DNA of 64,000 nucleotides from UBA6120 sp964639215 (GTDB lineage: Bacteria; Bacillota_I; Bacilli_A; RFN20; CAG-826). The notes beneath the pieces were generated by a model. That model ran no database searches. It saw only the letters and a list, made by a program, of their open reading frames with translations, and was not told the DNA's origin. The translations under genes were made by a program, and so were the position numbers. Shown here piece by piece: positions 9,255 through 18,600 of this stretch. Every line of letters starts with the position of its first letter. Position 1 is the first letter of the stretch. The DNA lies in assembly GCA_964639215.1 (NCBI GenBank), contig CAZXCV010000005.1, positions 11,973-75,972 of the forward strand, in the 5' to 3' direction.

Positions 9255-9779
9255 TTATTGGTTAGCGTCATTAGCATGACCGATCTGTAACAGAAAGGAA
9301 GGAATCATGATGCTAATCGATAGTAACAAAATGACTAGTAGAGCAAGTAAGCCACCAATTGTCAGTGCCAAATACAGCGAGAATAAAAGTGGAACGAGGA
9401 TCAAAGTTGGCCAAATAAGATTCTGGCTCAGAATCACTTGTTTGATAATTCGATGTTTAATAAACGTCTCACCATACAGTGAGAGCAAACCAGTAAACGC
9501 TGGAACCATAAATAAAAATGAAGCACCTGATAACATAAATCCCGTTACCGTTGCCAGTAACAAGTTAAAGAAGATGGCAGCAATCATCAATGAAATTTTT
9601 TCTTCGGGGGCTTTAAGAAAACGTTTCGTTAACCATGTCAACAAGGTAATGACACCAACAATTATAAGTAGTGCCGGGATATCTGATCCGACCATCCGAA
9701 CATAGGTCAATGACCAAGGAACACGGGCAATGAAAGCAATCAACTGTGATAAATACAAACCACTGATTGCTAAAGTCAC
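9255..9779 (-). CDS. Multi-span membrane domain, probably the C-terminal part of the adjacent M28 peptidase
   Basis: The 174 residues form about five transmembrane helices with no soluble motif. The only available start is a GTG without a ribosome site. In the same frame, coding continues without a stop back to the peptidase stop codon. Skipping one T of the T6 run (plus-strand 9810-9815) would join LRLSQIF to KHLGYLTLILVTLAISGLY. M28 peptidases with several C-terminal membrane helices are known. I therefore read this as the downstream part of one gene of about 550 codons, split by a frameshift, a sequencing error or recoding, rather than as an independent gene. Confidence 0.65.
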   Translation of the reverse strand: MTLAISGLYLSQLIAFIARVPWSLTYVRMVGSDIPALLIIVGVITLLTWLTKRFLKAPEEKISLMIAAIFFNLLLATVTGFMLSGASFLFMVPAFTGLLSLYGETFIKHRIIKQVILSQNLIWPTLILVPLLFSLYLALTIGGLLALLVILLLSISIMIPSFLLQIGHANDANQ

Positions 9780-9807
9780 AAGTATTAATGTTAAATAACC
9801 GAGGTGT

Positions 9808-10905
9808 TTAAAAAATTTGTGATAAGCGAAGCCGTTTAGTAAACAAAAGGAAACTAAGTAATGTGATGAAGGCGATTTTTAAAACAATGTTTATGACGAT
9901 GGCTACAGTCTCGGTATAACTAATGAAGACATTGGGAAGCAAATTAAAAAATACCCGATTTTGTGAGGCTGTAAAATAATCGACATTTGAATATTGACTA
10001 TGGCTGACATACTCCTCGACCAATGGGACAATCTGTGAACCATAATGCTGAATACTCGACAAATTGATGTTCGTATAATTGTCAAGTGGCGTATGGTAAT
10101 AGTACAAGCCATCGAGCACAGCAAAATTAACGCCTTGTTTTCCAATCGCGAGAAATTCGGTGAAATCGGTCATATTTGGCATGACTGTATAAACAGCAGT
10201 GGCGATGCTATAGGAGACTGGAAGTTCTGCCTTATGGAAAAAAGAGATAACCTTATCGTTATTAATGCTAGTTTCAAACATGTAGGCAGCACCTTGAATC
10301 CCACGTGCTTCGACGTTAATGACAAAACCCACATTATCCATTAATGCTGTTTCTTGCGCTGACATCTTAGCACCATATAGACCAGTTTCCTCGGCATCAG
10401 TCATCAAAATATAGATTGAATTTTGAAGATTCTTTTGGCCATAAAGACGCGCAACTTCTAATAGCGTTGCTAGTCCATAACCATCATCAGCTGCCCCATA
10501 TGAGCGGCCAAGTTCTCCAGCGCGACCGATATGACCTCGTGAATCATAATGTGCCACGAGAAGAATGCCAGTTGCTGAAGTACCAGGAATCGTTGCAAGT
10601 AAATTTTTAACATCATAATCACAGTCAGGATCAACTGTTTCTTTCGCATAGTTCATCTCACTGACATTACTAACACCGACAAAAGTCTCAAGTTGTCCTT
10701 TTAAATATAAACGGACACGTTCATGTGCTTCGAGATCACTTGTAGCGTGAGGCTCACGTGAAATTTCGCTAATATATGATGCGGCTCTAACCGCGCTAAA
10801 GCCTAAGTCATCATTCGCGGGTCGTGGGGTGAATAAAATGAATAAACTAACGAGAAAACTTAAGGCGAGCACTAAGGTAGCCACAATTGATTTGATCTTT
10901 TTCAT
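9808..10905 (-). CDS. M28 family metallopeptidase (membrane-anchored, exported catalytic domain)
   Basis: 365 residues from an ATG with GGGAG 9 nt upstream; the ATG 14 codons earlier lacks such a site. One N-terminal membrane helix precedes an M28 aminopeptidase domain that keeps the zinc-binding and catalytic residues: VAHYDS (His), GAADDG (Asp), DAEETG (Glu-Glu), NVEARG (Glu) and YYHTPLD (His). It should trim peptides outside the membrane. A second helix begins just before the stop and the protein ends abruptly at UUU-UAA. A membrane domain continues in the +1 frame, so the product may be truncated or frameshifted. Confidence 0.88.
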   Translation of the reverse strand: MKKIKSIVATLVLALSFLVSLFILFTPRPANDDLGFSAVRAASYISEISREPHATSDLEAHERVRLYLKGQLETFVGVSNVSEMNYAKETVDPDCDYDVKNLLATIPGTSATGILLVAHYDSRGHIGRAGELGRSYGAADDGYGLATLLEVARLYGQKNLQNSIYILMTDAEETGLYGAKMSAQETALMDNVGFVINVEARGIQGAAYMFETSINNDKVISFFHKAELPVSYSIATAVYTVMPNMTDFTEFLAIGKQGVNFAVLDGLYYYHTPLDNYTNINLSSIQHYGSQIVPLVEEYVSHSQYSNVDYFTASQNRVFFNLLPNVFISYTETVAIVINIVLKIAFITLLSFLLFTKRLRLSQIF

Positions 10906-11113
10906 GATATATTTCTCCCAAATTGCTTTCTCAAGCAAGGGTTTCATCGCAGTTTAACAATAATAAAACGTGATTATTTATATACCATAGATTATGGACA
11001 GAGGCAAATAAATATTGTTTTGAGCCGTTCGTTATACAAAATGCAAAAATCCAACGTAATATTTAACAACAAATACAGGACAATCATGTAAAATTAACTA
11101 TTGGACAGTAACA

Positions 11114-12874
11114 ATGTTATTCCTTAAACACTTCCGACATTACTATATTAAATACGGGCTCTCGTTTTTATTTGGGGTGCTTTTACTCATTGCGATTGAT
11201 TGGTACCAACTAGAAATCCCCCGTACGATTAAAACAGTGATTGATGGGGTCCAAACCGAAACATTAACGACGATTACTCAAATAACTTCCCCATTGATTT
11301 ATATTGCAATCATCGTCATTGGAATGACGATTGGACGTTTTTTATGGCGCTATCTTTTATTCGGTAATGGTCGGAGAATTGAAACCGAAATTCGCAGCAA
11401 GATGTTCATTCATGCGACGACACTCGATCAAAACTTTTATTCTCATCAAAAAGTTGGCGGGCTCATGAGTTATTTTATCAATGACTTGAATTCTGTTCGT
11501 GAATTATTCGGTTTTGGACTATTAATGCTCGTCGATGGGCTCGTCTTGGCAATATTTGTGTTAGTCCGGATGTTCCGCCTCGACTGGGAAATGACGCTTT
11601 ATGCGGCGATACCATTAGCGCTCATGGGTGTGCTCGTCTTCTTTCTAGAAATGCGAATGGAACAAAAATTCAAACAGCGGCAAGAAGCATTCGAACGTAT
11701 GAGTGATGTTACCCAAGAATCATTCACGGGTTTAGCCGTGATCAAAGCTTATGTTCGCGAAGCTGCTGAAGCGTTGCGATTTAAGGTGGAATCAAAGCAC
11801 GTCTATGACAAATCAATGAGCCATTTAAGATACACAGTAATCGTCAATATTATCATCGATGTCATGATTAGCCTCGTGATTTTGTCAATCATTGCATATG
11901 GTTCGATTTTAATTGCTTATGGTGATTTATCAAGTGGCGAATTAACTGAGTATATCAGCTATTTCTTTACATTGCTCTGGCCGGTATTTGCCATTGCTTG
12001 GTTTTTAAACATCAACGGGCAAGCCCAAGCATCAGCTAAGCGCATTTATGCTTTTTTAGAATCCAAACCGATTGTTTTTGACGCAGAACAAGCAATTAAA
12101 GATGTCCAGCTTGATGGTTCCCTCCGTGTTAATCACCTGACGTTTAACTATCCAGATGGTGAAACACCAATTCTCAACGACATTAGCTTCGAAGTTAAAG
12201 CAGGAGAACTTGTTGGTATTTTAGGTAAGACGGGTAGTGGCAAATCAACACTCGTGGAACTGCTACTACGTGTTTATAATCCCAAAGAAATGATGATCTA
12301 CTTTGGTGAATATGATGCGGCCACGTTATCAACGAAGACGATTCGTGACCATATTGGCTATGTACCACAAGACAATTTTTTGTATTCTGATACCATTCGT
12401 AACAATATTGGCTTTGCATTTGCAAAAATAGATGATGGCACGCTTATTAAAGCCGCATCATTATCAGATATCCATGAAAACGTCAGCGAATTTAAAGACC
12501 AATATGAAACGATGCTCGGTGAACGAGGCGTTACCATTTCAGGCGGACAGAAACAACGTGTTTCAATTGCCCGTGCCTTAGCAAAAGACCCAACGATTCT
12601 TATTCTTGATGATTCGGTATCCGCTGTTGACACGAAAACGGAAGAAGCGATTATCCGCAATCTCAGAGCAGCCCGAAAAGGTAAAACAACGCTGATGGTC
12701 GCACATCGTATTTCAACTGTCAAAAAACTCGATAAAATTGTGTTGCTTGATCAAGGTCGTCTCGTTGGTGTCGGTTCACATCGAGAACTTTTAAAGAATA
12801 ACCAACTCTATCAGGAAATGGTCAAACTTCAAGAACTTGAAATGTTAGTCGAGGAGGCTGGCGCTAATGCGTGA
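11114..12874 (+). CDS. ABC exporter half-transporter, degenerate-NBD subunit (BmrC/YheI-like)
   Basis: 586 residues: six-helix exporter transmembrane domain (1-310) then nucleotide-binding domain. Seen: Walker A GKTGSGKST, signature SGGQKQ and Walker B ILILDDSVSAVD, in which the catalytic Glu is replaced by Asp. This is the hallmark of the non-hydrolysing site in heterodimeric exporters such as B. subtilis BmrCD, where the first gene is degenerate in the same way. It overlaps the next gene by 8 bp and surely forms a heterodimer with it. Probable role: export of drugs or amphipathic compounds. A TAAAAT -10 box at 11089-11094 gives a leader of about 13 nt with no clear ribosome site. Confidence 0.9.
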   Translation: MLFLKHFRHYYIKYGLSFLFGVLLLIAIDWYQLEIPRTIKTVIDGVQTETLTTITQITSPLIYIAIIVIGMTIGRFLWRYLLFGNGRRIETEIRSKMFIHATTLDQNFYSHQKVGGLMSYFINDLNSVRELFGFGLLMLVDGLVLAIFVLVRMFRLDWEMTLYAAIPLALMGVLVFFLEMRMEQKFKQRQEAFERMSDVTQESFTGLAVIKAYVREAAEALRFKVESKHVYDKSMSHLRYTVIVNIIIDVMISLVILSIIAYGSILIAYGDLSSGELTEYISYFFTLLWPVFAIAWFLNINGQAQASAKRIYAFLESKPIVFDAEQAIKDVQLDGSLRVNHLTFNYPDGETPILNDISFEVKAGELVGILGKTGSGKSTLVELLLRVYNPKEMMIYFGEYDAATLSTKTIRDHIGYVPQDNFLYSDTIRNNIGFAFAKIDDGTLIKAASLSDIHENVSEFKDQYETMLGERGVTISGGQKQRVSIARALAKDPTILILDDSVSAVDTKTEEAIIRNLRAARKGKTTLMVAHRISTVKKLDKIVLLDQGRLVGVGSHRELLKNNQLYQEMVKLQELEMLVEEAGANA

Positions 12875-14647
12875 TTTTACTGAGCAACATATCGCCCACC
12901 AAGACCGCCATTTAGTGCTCCGGTTATTCCAATATTTAAAGCCATATGCCCGTAAATTTATCTTGGCTTTTTTCCTTATGTTAGTGACAACCTTTACGAA
13001 TATGGCTTTACCAATGGCTTCTGGTCTTGCGATTGATACAATGCTTGATTCCAGCTTGACGCTACAACAAAAAATCACCATTGTGATAGTGGGGACAGCA
13101 GTATTATTGGCAATTACGGCCATCTCCATAGTGATTAGTTATTTTCAAAACATCATGCTCCAAAATATCGGTCAGGAAATTACCCACAAGATTCGATGTG
13201 AGGTATTTCAACATATTGAAACATTGTCTGTCGGTCAAACGAACCAATTACCTGTCGGCAAATTAGTGACAAGGGCGACGAATGATCCGGCCAATATCTC
13301 GGAAATGTTCACAAATACAATTGTCAATTTGATCCGTAATTTTCTGATGATGGTGATAATTGCCGTAATTTTATTTTTCATCCACCCCAAAATNNNNNNN
13401 NNNCGACAGTACCTTTAATCGTCGTGGCTTCAATTGTGTTTCGCCGTTATTCTCGTAATGCATATCGCGGTGTTCGTAATACGATTTCAGAGATTAATGC
13501 ATTTTTATCCGAAAACTTATCTGGAATGAAAATTACGCAAGTATTTAATCAAGAAACGAAGAAAATTAGTGAGTTTGAGCGGATTAATAAAAAACTTCGT
13601 CGCAGTTACCTTAGAGAAATAAATGTCTTTGGTATTTATCGCCCTACGATTTTTTTACTTGCGATGATATCCACGATTTTGGCGATTTATTTTGGAATTG
13701 AAGCCATTTTTGCTGGGAGTTTATCAATTGGTTTATTCGTATCATTCTATGTATATATCGGTCAATTTTATGAACCTATTCAACAAATAGCCGAACAATT
13801 CAATTCGCTTCAAAATGGTTTTGCCAGTGCTGAAAAAATCTTTGATGTGCTCGATACACCTGCCGACATTATCGATGATCCTGAAGCCATCGATTTGTTA
13901 TCGTTGCACGGCGAAATCGAATTTAGGGATGTATGGTTTCAATACATTAAGGATGAGTGGGTACTTAAAGGCGTGTCTTTTAAAGTGGCACCAGATGAGA
14001 CAGTCGCGTTTGTCGGAGCCACTGGCAGTGGTAAGACGACCATTTTACAACTCATTGTTCGTAATTACGATATTCAAAAAGGTCAAATACTCATTGATGG
14101 CATCGATATCAAGCGGATTAAGCGATCATCTTTACGTTCATATGTAGGCCAAATGCTTCAAGACACGTTCTTATTTTCTGGGACAATCAAAGATAATATT
14201 ACATTGCACGATGCCACAAAAAATGATGAACAAATTATCGAAGCCGCGACTTACGTTGGCCTTGATTATGTCTTAAATAGATTACCAGAGGGTCTGAATC
14301 ATGAGGTACGTGAACGTGGAAACAATTTTTCAAGTGGTGAGAAGCAGTTAATTTCGTTCGCAAGAGCCGTGGTATATAAACCTTCATTAATGATTCTTGA
14401 TGAAGCAACGTCGAATATCGATTCTGAAACAGAAGCAATCATCCAAACCTCATTAGAAAAACTGATGAGTATTTCCACGATGATTATCGTCGCCCATCGT
14501 CTCTCGACAATCCAACATAGCGACCGTATTTACGTGATGCAAAAAGGCGAGATTAAAGAAGCGGGTAATCATCAAGAGTTGTTGAAGAAACAAGGAATTT
14601 ATTATGCGTTGTATCAACTGCAATTTGATCTCAAGGAACCAGCTTAG
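12867..14647 (+). CDS. ABC exporter half-transporter, catalytic subunit (BmrD/YheH-like), interrupted by an assembly gap
   Basis: The N-terminal part (12867-13393, ending FFIHPK) and the C-terminal part (from TVPLIVVASIVFRRYS, just after the Ns) form one half-transporter read in two frames, because the 10-N gap has an arbitrary length. The nucleotide-binding domain has Walker A GATGSGKT, signature SSGEKQ (a variant of SGGQ) and Walker B LMILDEATS with the catalytic Glu. It therefore supplies the consensus hydrolysis site that its partner lacks. Start: the ATG at 12867 lies inside the end of the upstream gene, with GAGGAGG before it. A few residues of the membrane domain are missing in the gap; it is not a true pseudogene on this evidence. 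Confidence 0.9.
13394..13403. other. Assembly gap (10 N)
   Basis: Ten Ns inside the second ABC exporter gene. Frames on the two sides disagree, so the true length is not 10. Compared with family alignments, several residues (about LALI-type) are missing. Confidence 0.98.
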
Positions 14648-14681
14648 TTACCCAAGTTAATTAATTGATGCATGATAAAGA

Positions 14682-14706
14682 AAAATCCGCTCTAGAAGCG
14701 GATTTT
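14682..14706. terminator. Bidirectional terminator between ABC exporter and tRNA operon
   Basis: AAAATCCGCT / AGCGGATTTT is a perfect 10-bp stem with a 5-nt loop, followed by T-rich sequence on both strands. It ends the exporter transcript (+) and the tRNA operon (-). Confidence 0.88.
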
Positions 14707-14726
14707 CTTTGTTTTTGTTCGATGAT

Positions 14727-14813
14727 TGGTGCCCGGGGCCGGAATCGAACCGGCATGGTGTCGCCACCGCAGGATTTTAAGTCCTGTGCGTCTACCTGTT
14801 TCGCCACCTGGGC
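14727..14813 (-). tRNA. tRNA-Leu(TAA)
   Basis: The cloverleaf has a long variable arm, anticodon loop CTTAAAA and encoded CCA. One A-C mismatch sits in the acceptor stem (5th pair). Last gene of the five-tRNA minus-strand operon. Confidence 0.95.
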
Positions 14814-14819
14814 AGCAAA

Positions 14820-14895
14820 TGGTCTCCCGTACAAGATTCGAACTTGTGACCCCTTGATTAAAAGTCAAGTGCTCTACCAACTGAGCTAACGGGAG
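14820..14895 (-). tRNA. tRNA-Lys(TTT)
   Basis: Acceptor CTCCCGT/ACGGGAG, anticodon loop CTTTTAA, GTTCGAATC T-arm, encoded CCA. Confidence 0.96.
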
Positions 14896-14971
14896 TGGCT
14901 GGGGTACCTGGGATCGAACCAGGGAGATGCCAGAGTCAAAGTCTGGTGCCTTACCGCTTGGCTATACCCCA
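14896..14971 (-). tRNA. tRNA-Gln(TTG)
   Basis: Acceptor TGGGGTA/TACCCCA, anticodon loop CTTTGAC, encoded CCA directly abutting tRNA-Lys. Confidence 0.96.
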
Positions 14972-14978
14972 AATAGAA

Positions 14979-15062
14979 TGGTGGAGGAAGGTGGATTCGA
15001 ACCACCGAACCCGAAGGAGCTGATTTACAGTCAGCTGCGTTTGGCCTCTTCGCTATTCCTCC
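14979..15062 (-). tRNA. tRNA-Tyr(GTA)
   Basis: Class II tRNA with long variable arm, acceptor GGAGGAA/TTCCTCC, anticodon loop CTGTAAA, encoded CCA. Confidence 0.96.
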
Positions 15063-15082
15063 ACGGCGTGCAAGACGACGGA

Positions 15083-15158
15083 TGGTGGATGTTGAGGGGC
15101 TTGAACCCCCGACCTCCGCCGTGTAAAGGCGATGCTCTCCCAACTGAGCTAAACATCC
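15083..15158 (-). tRNA. tRNA-Val(TAC)
   Basis: Acceptor GGATGTT/AACATCC, anticodon loop TTTACAC, encoded CCA. First gene of the tRNA operon. Confidence 0.96.
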
Positions 15159-15182
15159 GCGCTTCCCGTTGCGTGCTAAATA

Positions 15183-15211
15183 AATATAGCAAACAGGACT
15201 ATCTAAGTCAA
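15183..15211 (-). promoter_or_regulatory. Promoter of the Val-Tyr-Gln-Lys-Leu tRNA operon
   Basis: On the minus strand, TTGACT (15211-15206), a 17-nt spacer and TATATT (15188-15183). The -10 box ends 25 nt before the tRNA-Val 5' end. Confidence 0.8.
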
Positions 15212-15248
15212 TCGAAAAATGAAGTGGGTAATTGCTACTTTTCGACCA

Positions 15249-16523
15249 TTAAAAACCCTTCTTGCCCAGCAGTTTAAACATATTGCGTTTATATATTTCA
15301 ACACCAGGTTGATTAAAGGGATTCACATTGAGTAAATAAGCGGACATCGCACAAGTCTTCATGAAGAAATACAAAAGTTTGCCCATCATTTTCGCATCTA
15401 ATTTATCAATTTCAATGACAACATTTGGAATATTACCAGTTGTCACATGTGCTTCAAGCGTCCCTAATAATGCTTTTTCGTTGATGAAAGATAAGGGGCG
15501 TCCTGCTAAATAATTGAGATCATCACCATCATTGGCGAGTAGGGGTACTGTCACATCAAGTTGGGGTTTCTTGACGTAGATTATTGTTTCATAGAGCACG
15601 GGTGTTCCCGCTTGGATAAATTGGCCAAGCGAGTGTAAATCTGTCGAAAAAGAAGCTGAAGTTGGTAATAGACCTTTGCTTTCTTTTCCTTCGGACTCAC
15701 CAAATAATTGCTTGAGCCATTCACTCAGTTGTGCGAATTGCGGTTCATAAGTGACAAACATTTCGACATGTTTCTTTTGATAGAGCGCATGGCGAATCAC
15801 GGCATAACGGTATGCTAAGTTAAGATCGAGATTAGGTGTGTCCAATTCATTCATAGCGTCCTGAGCACCACGCATTAAAGCACGGATATCAATGCCGGCA
15901 CAGGCAATTGGTAAAAGACCAACCGGTGTTAAAACTGAAAAGCGACCGCCAATGTCTTCAGGTAGCACAAATGTTTGATAACCTTCTAATTTTGCTAATT
16001 GACGGAGTGAACCTTTTGAAGCATCGGTCGTGCAATATATTGCATGTTTAATGTCATCGTGAGATAACTGCTTCTCAAGTAAGGTTTTAAGGAGGCGGAA
16101 AGCAATCGATGTTTCGGTCGTAGTTCCTGATTTTGAAATGACATTGACTGCGAAACGTTTTCCTTGCAAATATCGCAAAACTTGGGCGGTATGTGTTGGT
16201 GAAAAGGTGTGACCTAGGTAGATGATTTCTATTTTATCAGTGGAATAAATACCGTTTAATGCCTCAATAACGGCACGTGCACCTAAATAGGACCCACCAA
16301 TCCCACAGACGACGAGAATGTCAAAATGATCGCGAATGTATGCGGCGGTTTTGATAATCTCATCGAACTCCGTTTGATTATAAGTGTCGGGATAACGATC
16401 CCAGCCAAGAAAATCAGAACCGGGACCTTTCCTCGTTTTAATTTGATGGTTGATGGCGGCAACTCGATCACTGTATGCTGTAAAGTCGATTGGTAGTTTT
16501 AAGTATTTTTCGATTAGTTTCAT
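15249..16523 (-). CDS. pgi: Glucose-6-phosphate isomerase
   Basis: 424 residues; interconverts glucose-6-P and fructose-6-P in cytosolic glycolysis. Seen: VCGIGGSYLGARA, the SKSGTTTET sugar-phosphate loop, GGRFSVLTPVGLLP and the C-terminal FNQPGVEIYKRNMF block with the catalytic Lys. The length fits the short Firmicutes form (about 450). It is the last gene of a minus-strand cluster ispD-cvfD-pgi: 3 bp separate it from the S1 gene, and GAGGAATGAAGC precedes its ATG inside the end of that gene. Confidence 0.97.
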   Translation of the reverse strand: MKLIEKYLKLPIDFTAYSDRVAAINHQIKTRKGPGSDFLGWDRYPDTYNQTEFDEIIKTAAYIRDHFDILVVCGIGGSYLGARAVIEALNGIYSTDKIEIIYLGHTFSPTHTAQVLRYLQGKRFAVNVISKSGTTTETSIAFRLLKTLLEKQLSHDDIKHAIYCTTDASKGSLRQLAKLEGYQTFVLPEDIGGRFSVLTPVGLLPIACAGIDIRALMRGAQDAMNELDTPNLDLNLAYRYAVIRHALYQKKHVEMFVTYEPQFAQLSEWLKQLFGESEGKESKGLLPTSASFSTDLHSLGQFIQAGTPVLYETIIYVKKPQLDVTVPLLANDGDDLNYLAGRPLSFINEKALLGTLEAHVTTGNIPNVVIEIDKLDAKMMGKLLYFFMKTCAMSAYLLNVNPFNQPGVEIYKRNMFKLLGKKGF

Positions 16524-16526
16524 GCT

Positions 16527-16892
16527 TCATTCCTCTGTTTCTTTTAATGCATCTTCAATCCATTTCGGCAACGCCTCTGCTAATGGAGTAAAGTTAATTT
16601 CATGAGTAGGTAATTTAATTCTGACATGGTGCCCTGATTTCGTTTTGTCGCTTTGAGGAAGTTGTTTCAGCGAAAAACGAAGATATTGATTAGTGGGATC
16701 AATCGCGATAATTTTGACATCTAACAATTGGTTTAGTTCAATCACTTCATGGATGTCAGCGATGAATTTATAAGAAATTTCTGAAATATGAAGAAGTCCT
16801 TTTTGTCCATTGCCGCATTCTAGAAACGCACCATAGGGCGTAATTTGAATGACGGTGGCTTTGACCGTCGCTCCAAGCTCGAAGCACTCCAT
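16527..16892 (-). CDS. S1-domain RNA-binding protein (CvfD/GSP13 family)
   Basis: 121 residues. One S1 domain (about 5-75) contains GATVKATVIQITPYGAFLE and GLLHISEIS. A short C-terminal tail (FTPLAEALPKWIEDAL) matches the conserved C-terminus of B. subtilis YugI (GSP13) and streptococcal CvfD. Such proteins associate with ribosomes or mRNA and act post-transcriptionally. The start overlaps the ispD stop (TAATG), so the two are translationally coupled. The regulatory target here is unknown. Confidence 0.88.
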   Translation of the reverse strand: MECFELGATVKATVIQITPYGAFLECGNGQKGLLHISEISYKFIADIHEVIELNQLLDVKIIAIDPTNQYLRFSLKQLPQSDKTKSGHHVRIKLPTHEINFTPLAEALPKWIEDALKETEE

Positions 16893-17578
16893 TAGTTATT
16901 GACCTCGTGGAGGTAATATTGCAATTTTAGTAAGTCAGCCTGTGTTGTAACTTTAAAGTTTTGCTCTGAACCAAGAAAATAGCCGACTTGTGTCATATCA
17001 AGGACGAGGGAAATATCATCAGTTGCTTGATTGCTATTTGTCTTATGATGGGCTGCTTGGATGAGATTATAGCGGAATAATTGTGGCGTTTGCACATTGA
17101 TGATTCGTTGCCGATCAAGCGCGGTAGTGATTGTGCCGTGCTCAGTAATGGTCATTATCGTATCCGTTGCTAGTAAAGCTGCCGTTGTTGCTTCAAAAAT
17201 AATCGCGCTTTGCAAACCGCGATCGATGATATCGGATGTCACAAGTACGCGGGCTGCGTCATGAATGATAATGATATCATCGTGGTTACATCGATCTTGT
17301 AATGAATCAATCGCCGCTTTAGTTGATGCTTGTCGGGATGACCCGCCACCGATGATGTGGATGGGCTTCTTCGTTAGATGTTTGAGTAGTGCTATGCTAA
17401 ATGCATGGTATAAAATCGGGACAACGACGATTATTGAATCGATGGCAGGATGATTTAAAAAAGTGGTCGTTACACGTTCGAGTAACGTGATTCCATCAAT
17501 TTCAATAAATTGTTTTGGTGTCGCAAAACCTTGAATTCGTGTGCCTTGCCCACCTGCTAATATGACGGCATAAACCAA
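16892..17578 (-). CDS. ispD: Cytidylyltransferase, IspD family (2-C-methyl-D-erythritol 4-phosphate; TarI-like alternative)
   Basis: 228 residues. Nucleotide-binding loop AGGQGTRIQGFATPKQF, IIIHDAARVLV, QTPQLF, and TDDISLV near the C-terminus are IspD/TarI signatures. IspD transfers CMP to methylerythritol phosphate in isoprenoid synthesis. TarI makes CDP-ribitol for teichoic acids and is nearly indistinguishable by motif. The DAAR form of the motif favours IspD slightly. The start is TTG at 17578, with AGAGG 8 nt upstream, rather than an internal ATG. It is the first gene of the ispD-cvfD-pgi run. Confidence 0.75.
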   Translation of the reverse strand: MVYAVILAGGQGTRIQGFATPKQFIEIDGITLLERVTTTFLNHPAIDSIIVVVPILYHAFSIALLKHLTKKPIHIIGGGSSRQASTKAAIDSLQDRCNHDDIIIIHDAARVLVTSDIIDRGLQSAIIFEATTAALLATDTIMTITEHGTITTALDRQRIINVQTPQLFRYNLIQAAHHKTNSNQATDDISLVLDMTQVGYFLGSEQNFKVTTQADLLKLQYYLHEVNN

Positions 17579-17635
17579 AGTAAAAACCTCTTTATAATCT
17601 TAACAATATTTTAGTTTGTTAGGTATATCGTTTCG

Positions 17636-18469
17636 TTATTTAACGGAACTTAATTCTTTTTTTGTCAATTCTTCGGTAATTGAAACTTGTTGAACGATTA
17701 ATTTGATAACTTTGTCGAGTTCACTACCTGAGCGATAATCAGCTTGGCAAATGTAATTAACGCGTCCATCTTCAATTAATGGACGAACGTGCTCTTTATT
17801 TCCTTTTGAATAAACGGCGATTGACTTGCCACCATTCTCTTTGACGAGAATCATCGGAGGAACATCAGTGAGTCCGTCACCGATATAAATGATATTGCGA
17901 TAAGGAATGCGTTTTTCTTTCGAGCGTTCATTGACTAGGTGATCATCGATTTGTCGAAAAACACCTTTGGCGATTCGGAAAAAGTATTGTGTTTTCATTG
18001 TGTAATTAATCGCAAGTTTCGGCCATAATGGTTCTCCGGTTTGTTCATCAAAGAAAAATTCACAGCCATAAATGGCTTTGAACTCCGATGCAATCGCACT
18101 TCCTTCAATAATCTCTTTTGTGCCGCTTGAGACAATATAATGTTCAACGACAATGCCCCGTTCTTCGGCATAATCATTAATGCGTTTAAACCAAGAAGTA
18201 ACACCATCAAAATAATGGATATCTTTTCCGAGTTTGTTCAAAAAATCTCGTGTAAGTTTGATATTGCGCTCTTTGGCAAGTTTAACCATCATATACATGT
18301 ATGACAAGATACGTTCAACACCTTCTTTATTTGTAAAATCATTGGTGGCACCCCAAAATTCCGCTGGTGTCATTCCGAGTGCGGGAATAAGAGAATAATT
18401 TTGCATGTCTTCGCTACAAAGTGTTTTATCAAAGTCATACATAATTGCGATGATTGGACGATTTGGCAT
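17636..18469 (-). CDS. HAD-superfamily phosphatase (phosphoserine-phosphatase-like)
   Basis: 277 residues. Motif I is MYDFDKTLCSEDMQ, with the nucleophile Asp and +2 Asp. VSSGTKEII supplies motif II Ser and NIIYIGDGLTDVPPM is motif IV. The helical cap between motifs I and II is long. The protein is a cytosolic phosphatase for a small molecule; the substrate cannot be read from the sequence. It is monocistronic on the minus strand, starting 9 nt after a GAGGT site and divergent from the LemA-like gene. Confidence 0.8.
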   Translation of the reverse strand: MPNRPIIAIMYDFDKTLCSEDMQNYSLIPALGMTPAEFWGATNDFTNKEGVERILSYMYMMVKLAKERNIKLTRDFLNKLGKDIHYFDGVTSWFKRINDYAEERGIVVEHYIVSSGTKEIIEGSAIASEFKAIYGCEFFFDEQTGEPLWPKLAINYTMKTQYFFRIAKGVFRQIDDHLVNERSKEKRIPYRNIIYIGDGLTDVPPMILVKENGGKSIAVYSKGNKEHVRPLIEDGRVNYICQADYRSGSELDKVIKLIVQQVSITEELTKKELSSVK

Positions 18470-18600
18470 AGTGTTTACCTCGGTAAAATACTATCAAAAC
18501 GAACCCTATTAGTCAATTTATAGTAGTTTTTATAGTAATCGATACAATTCACATATTAATTAGTATGATATAATTTCTCTTTAAGGAGTGTCGAAGCAGT

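Noticed and set aside
13424..14647. Separate ABC gene after the N gap
   Set aside because: It lacks the N-terminal half of the membrane domain, which is found just before the gap; one gene broken by the assembly.
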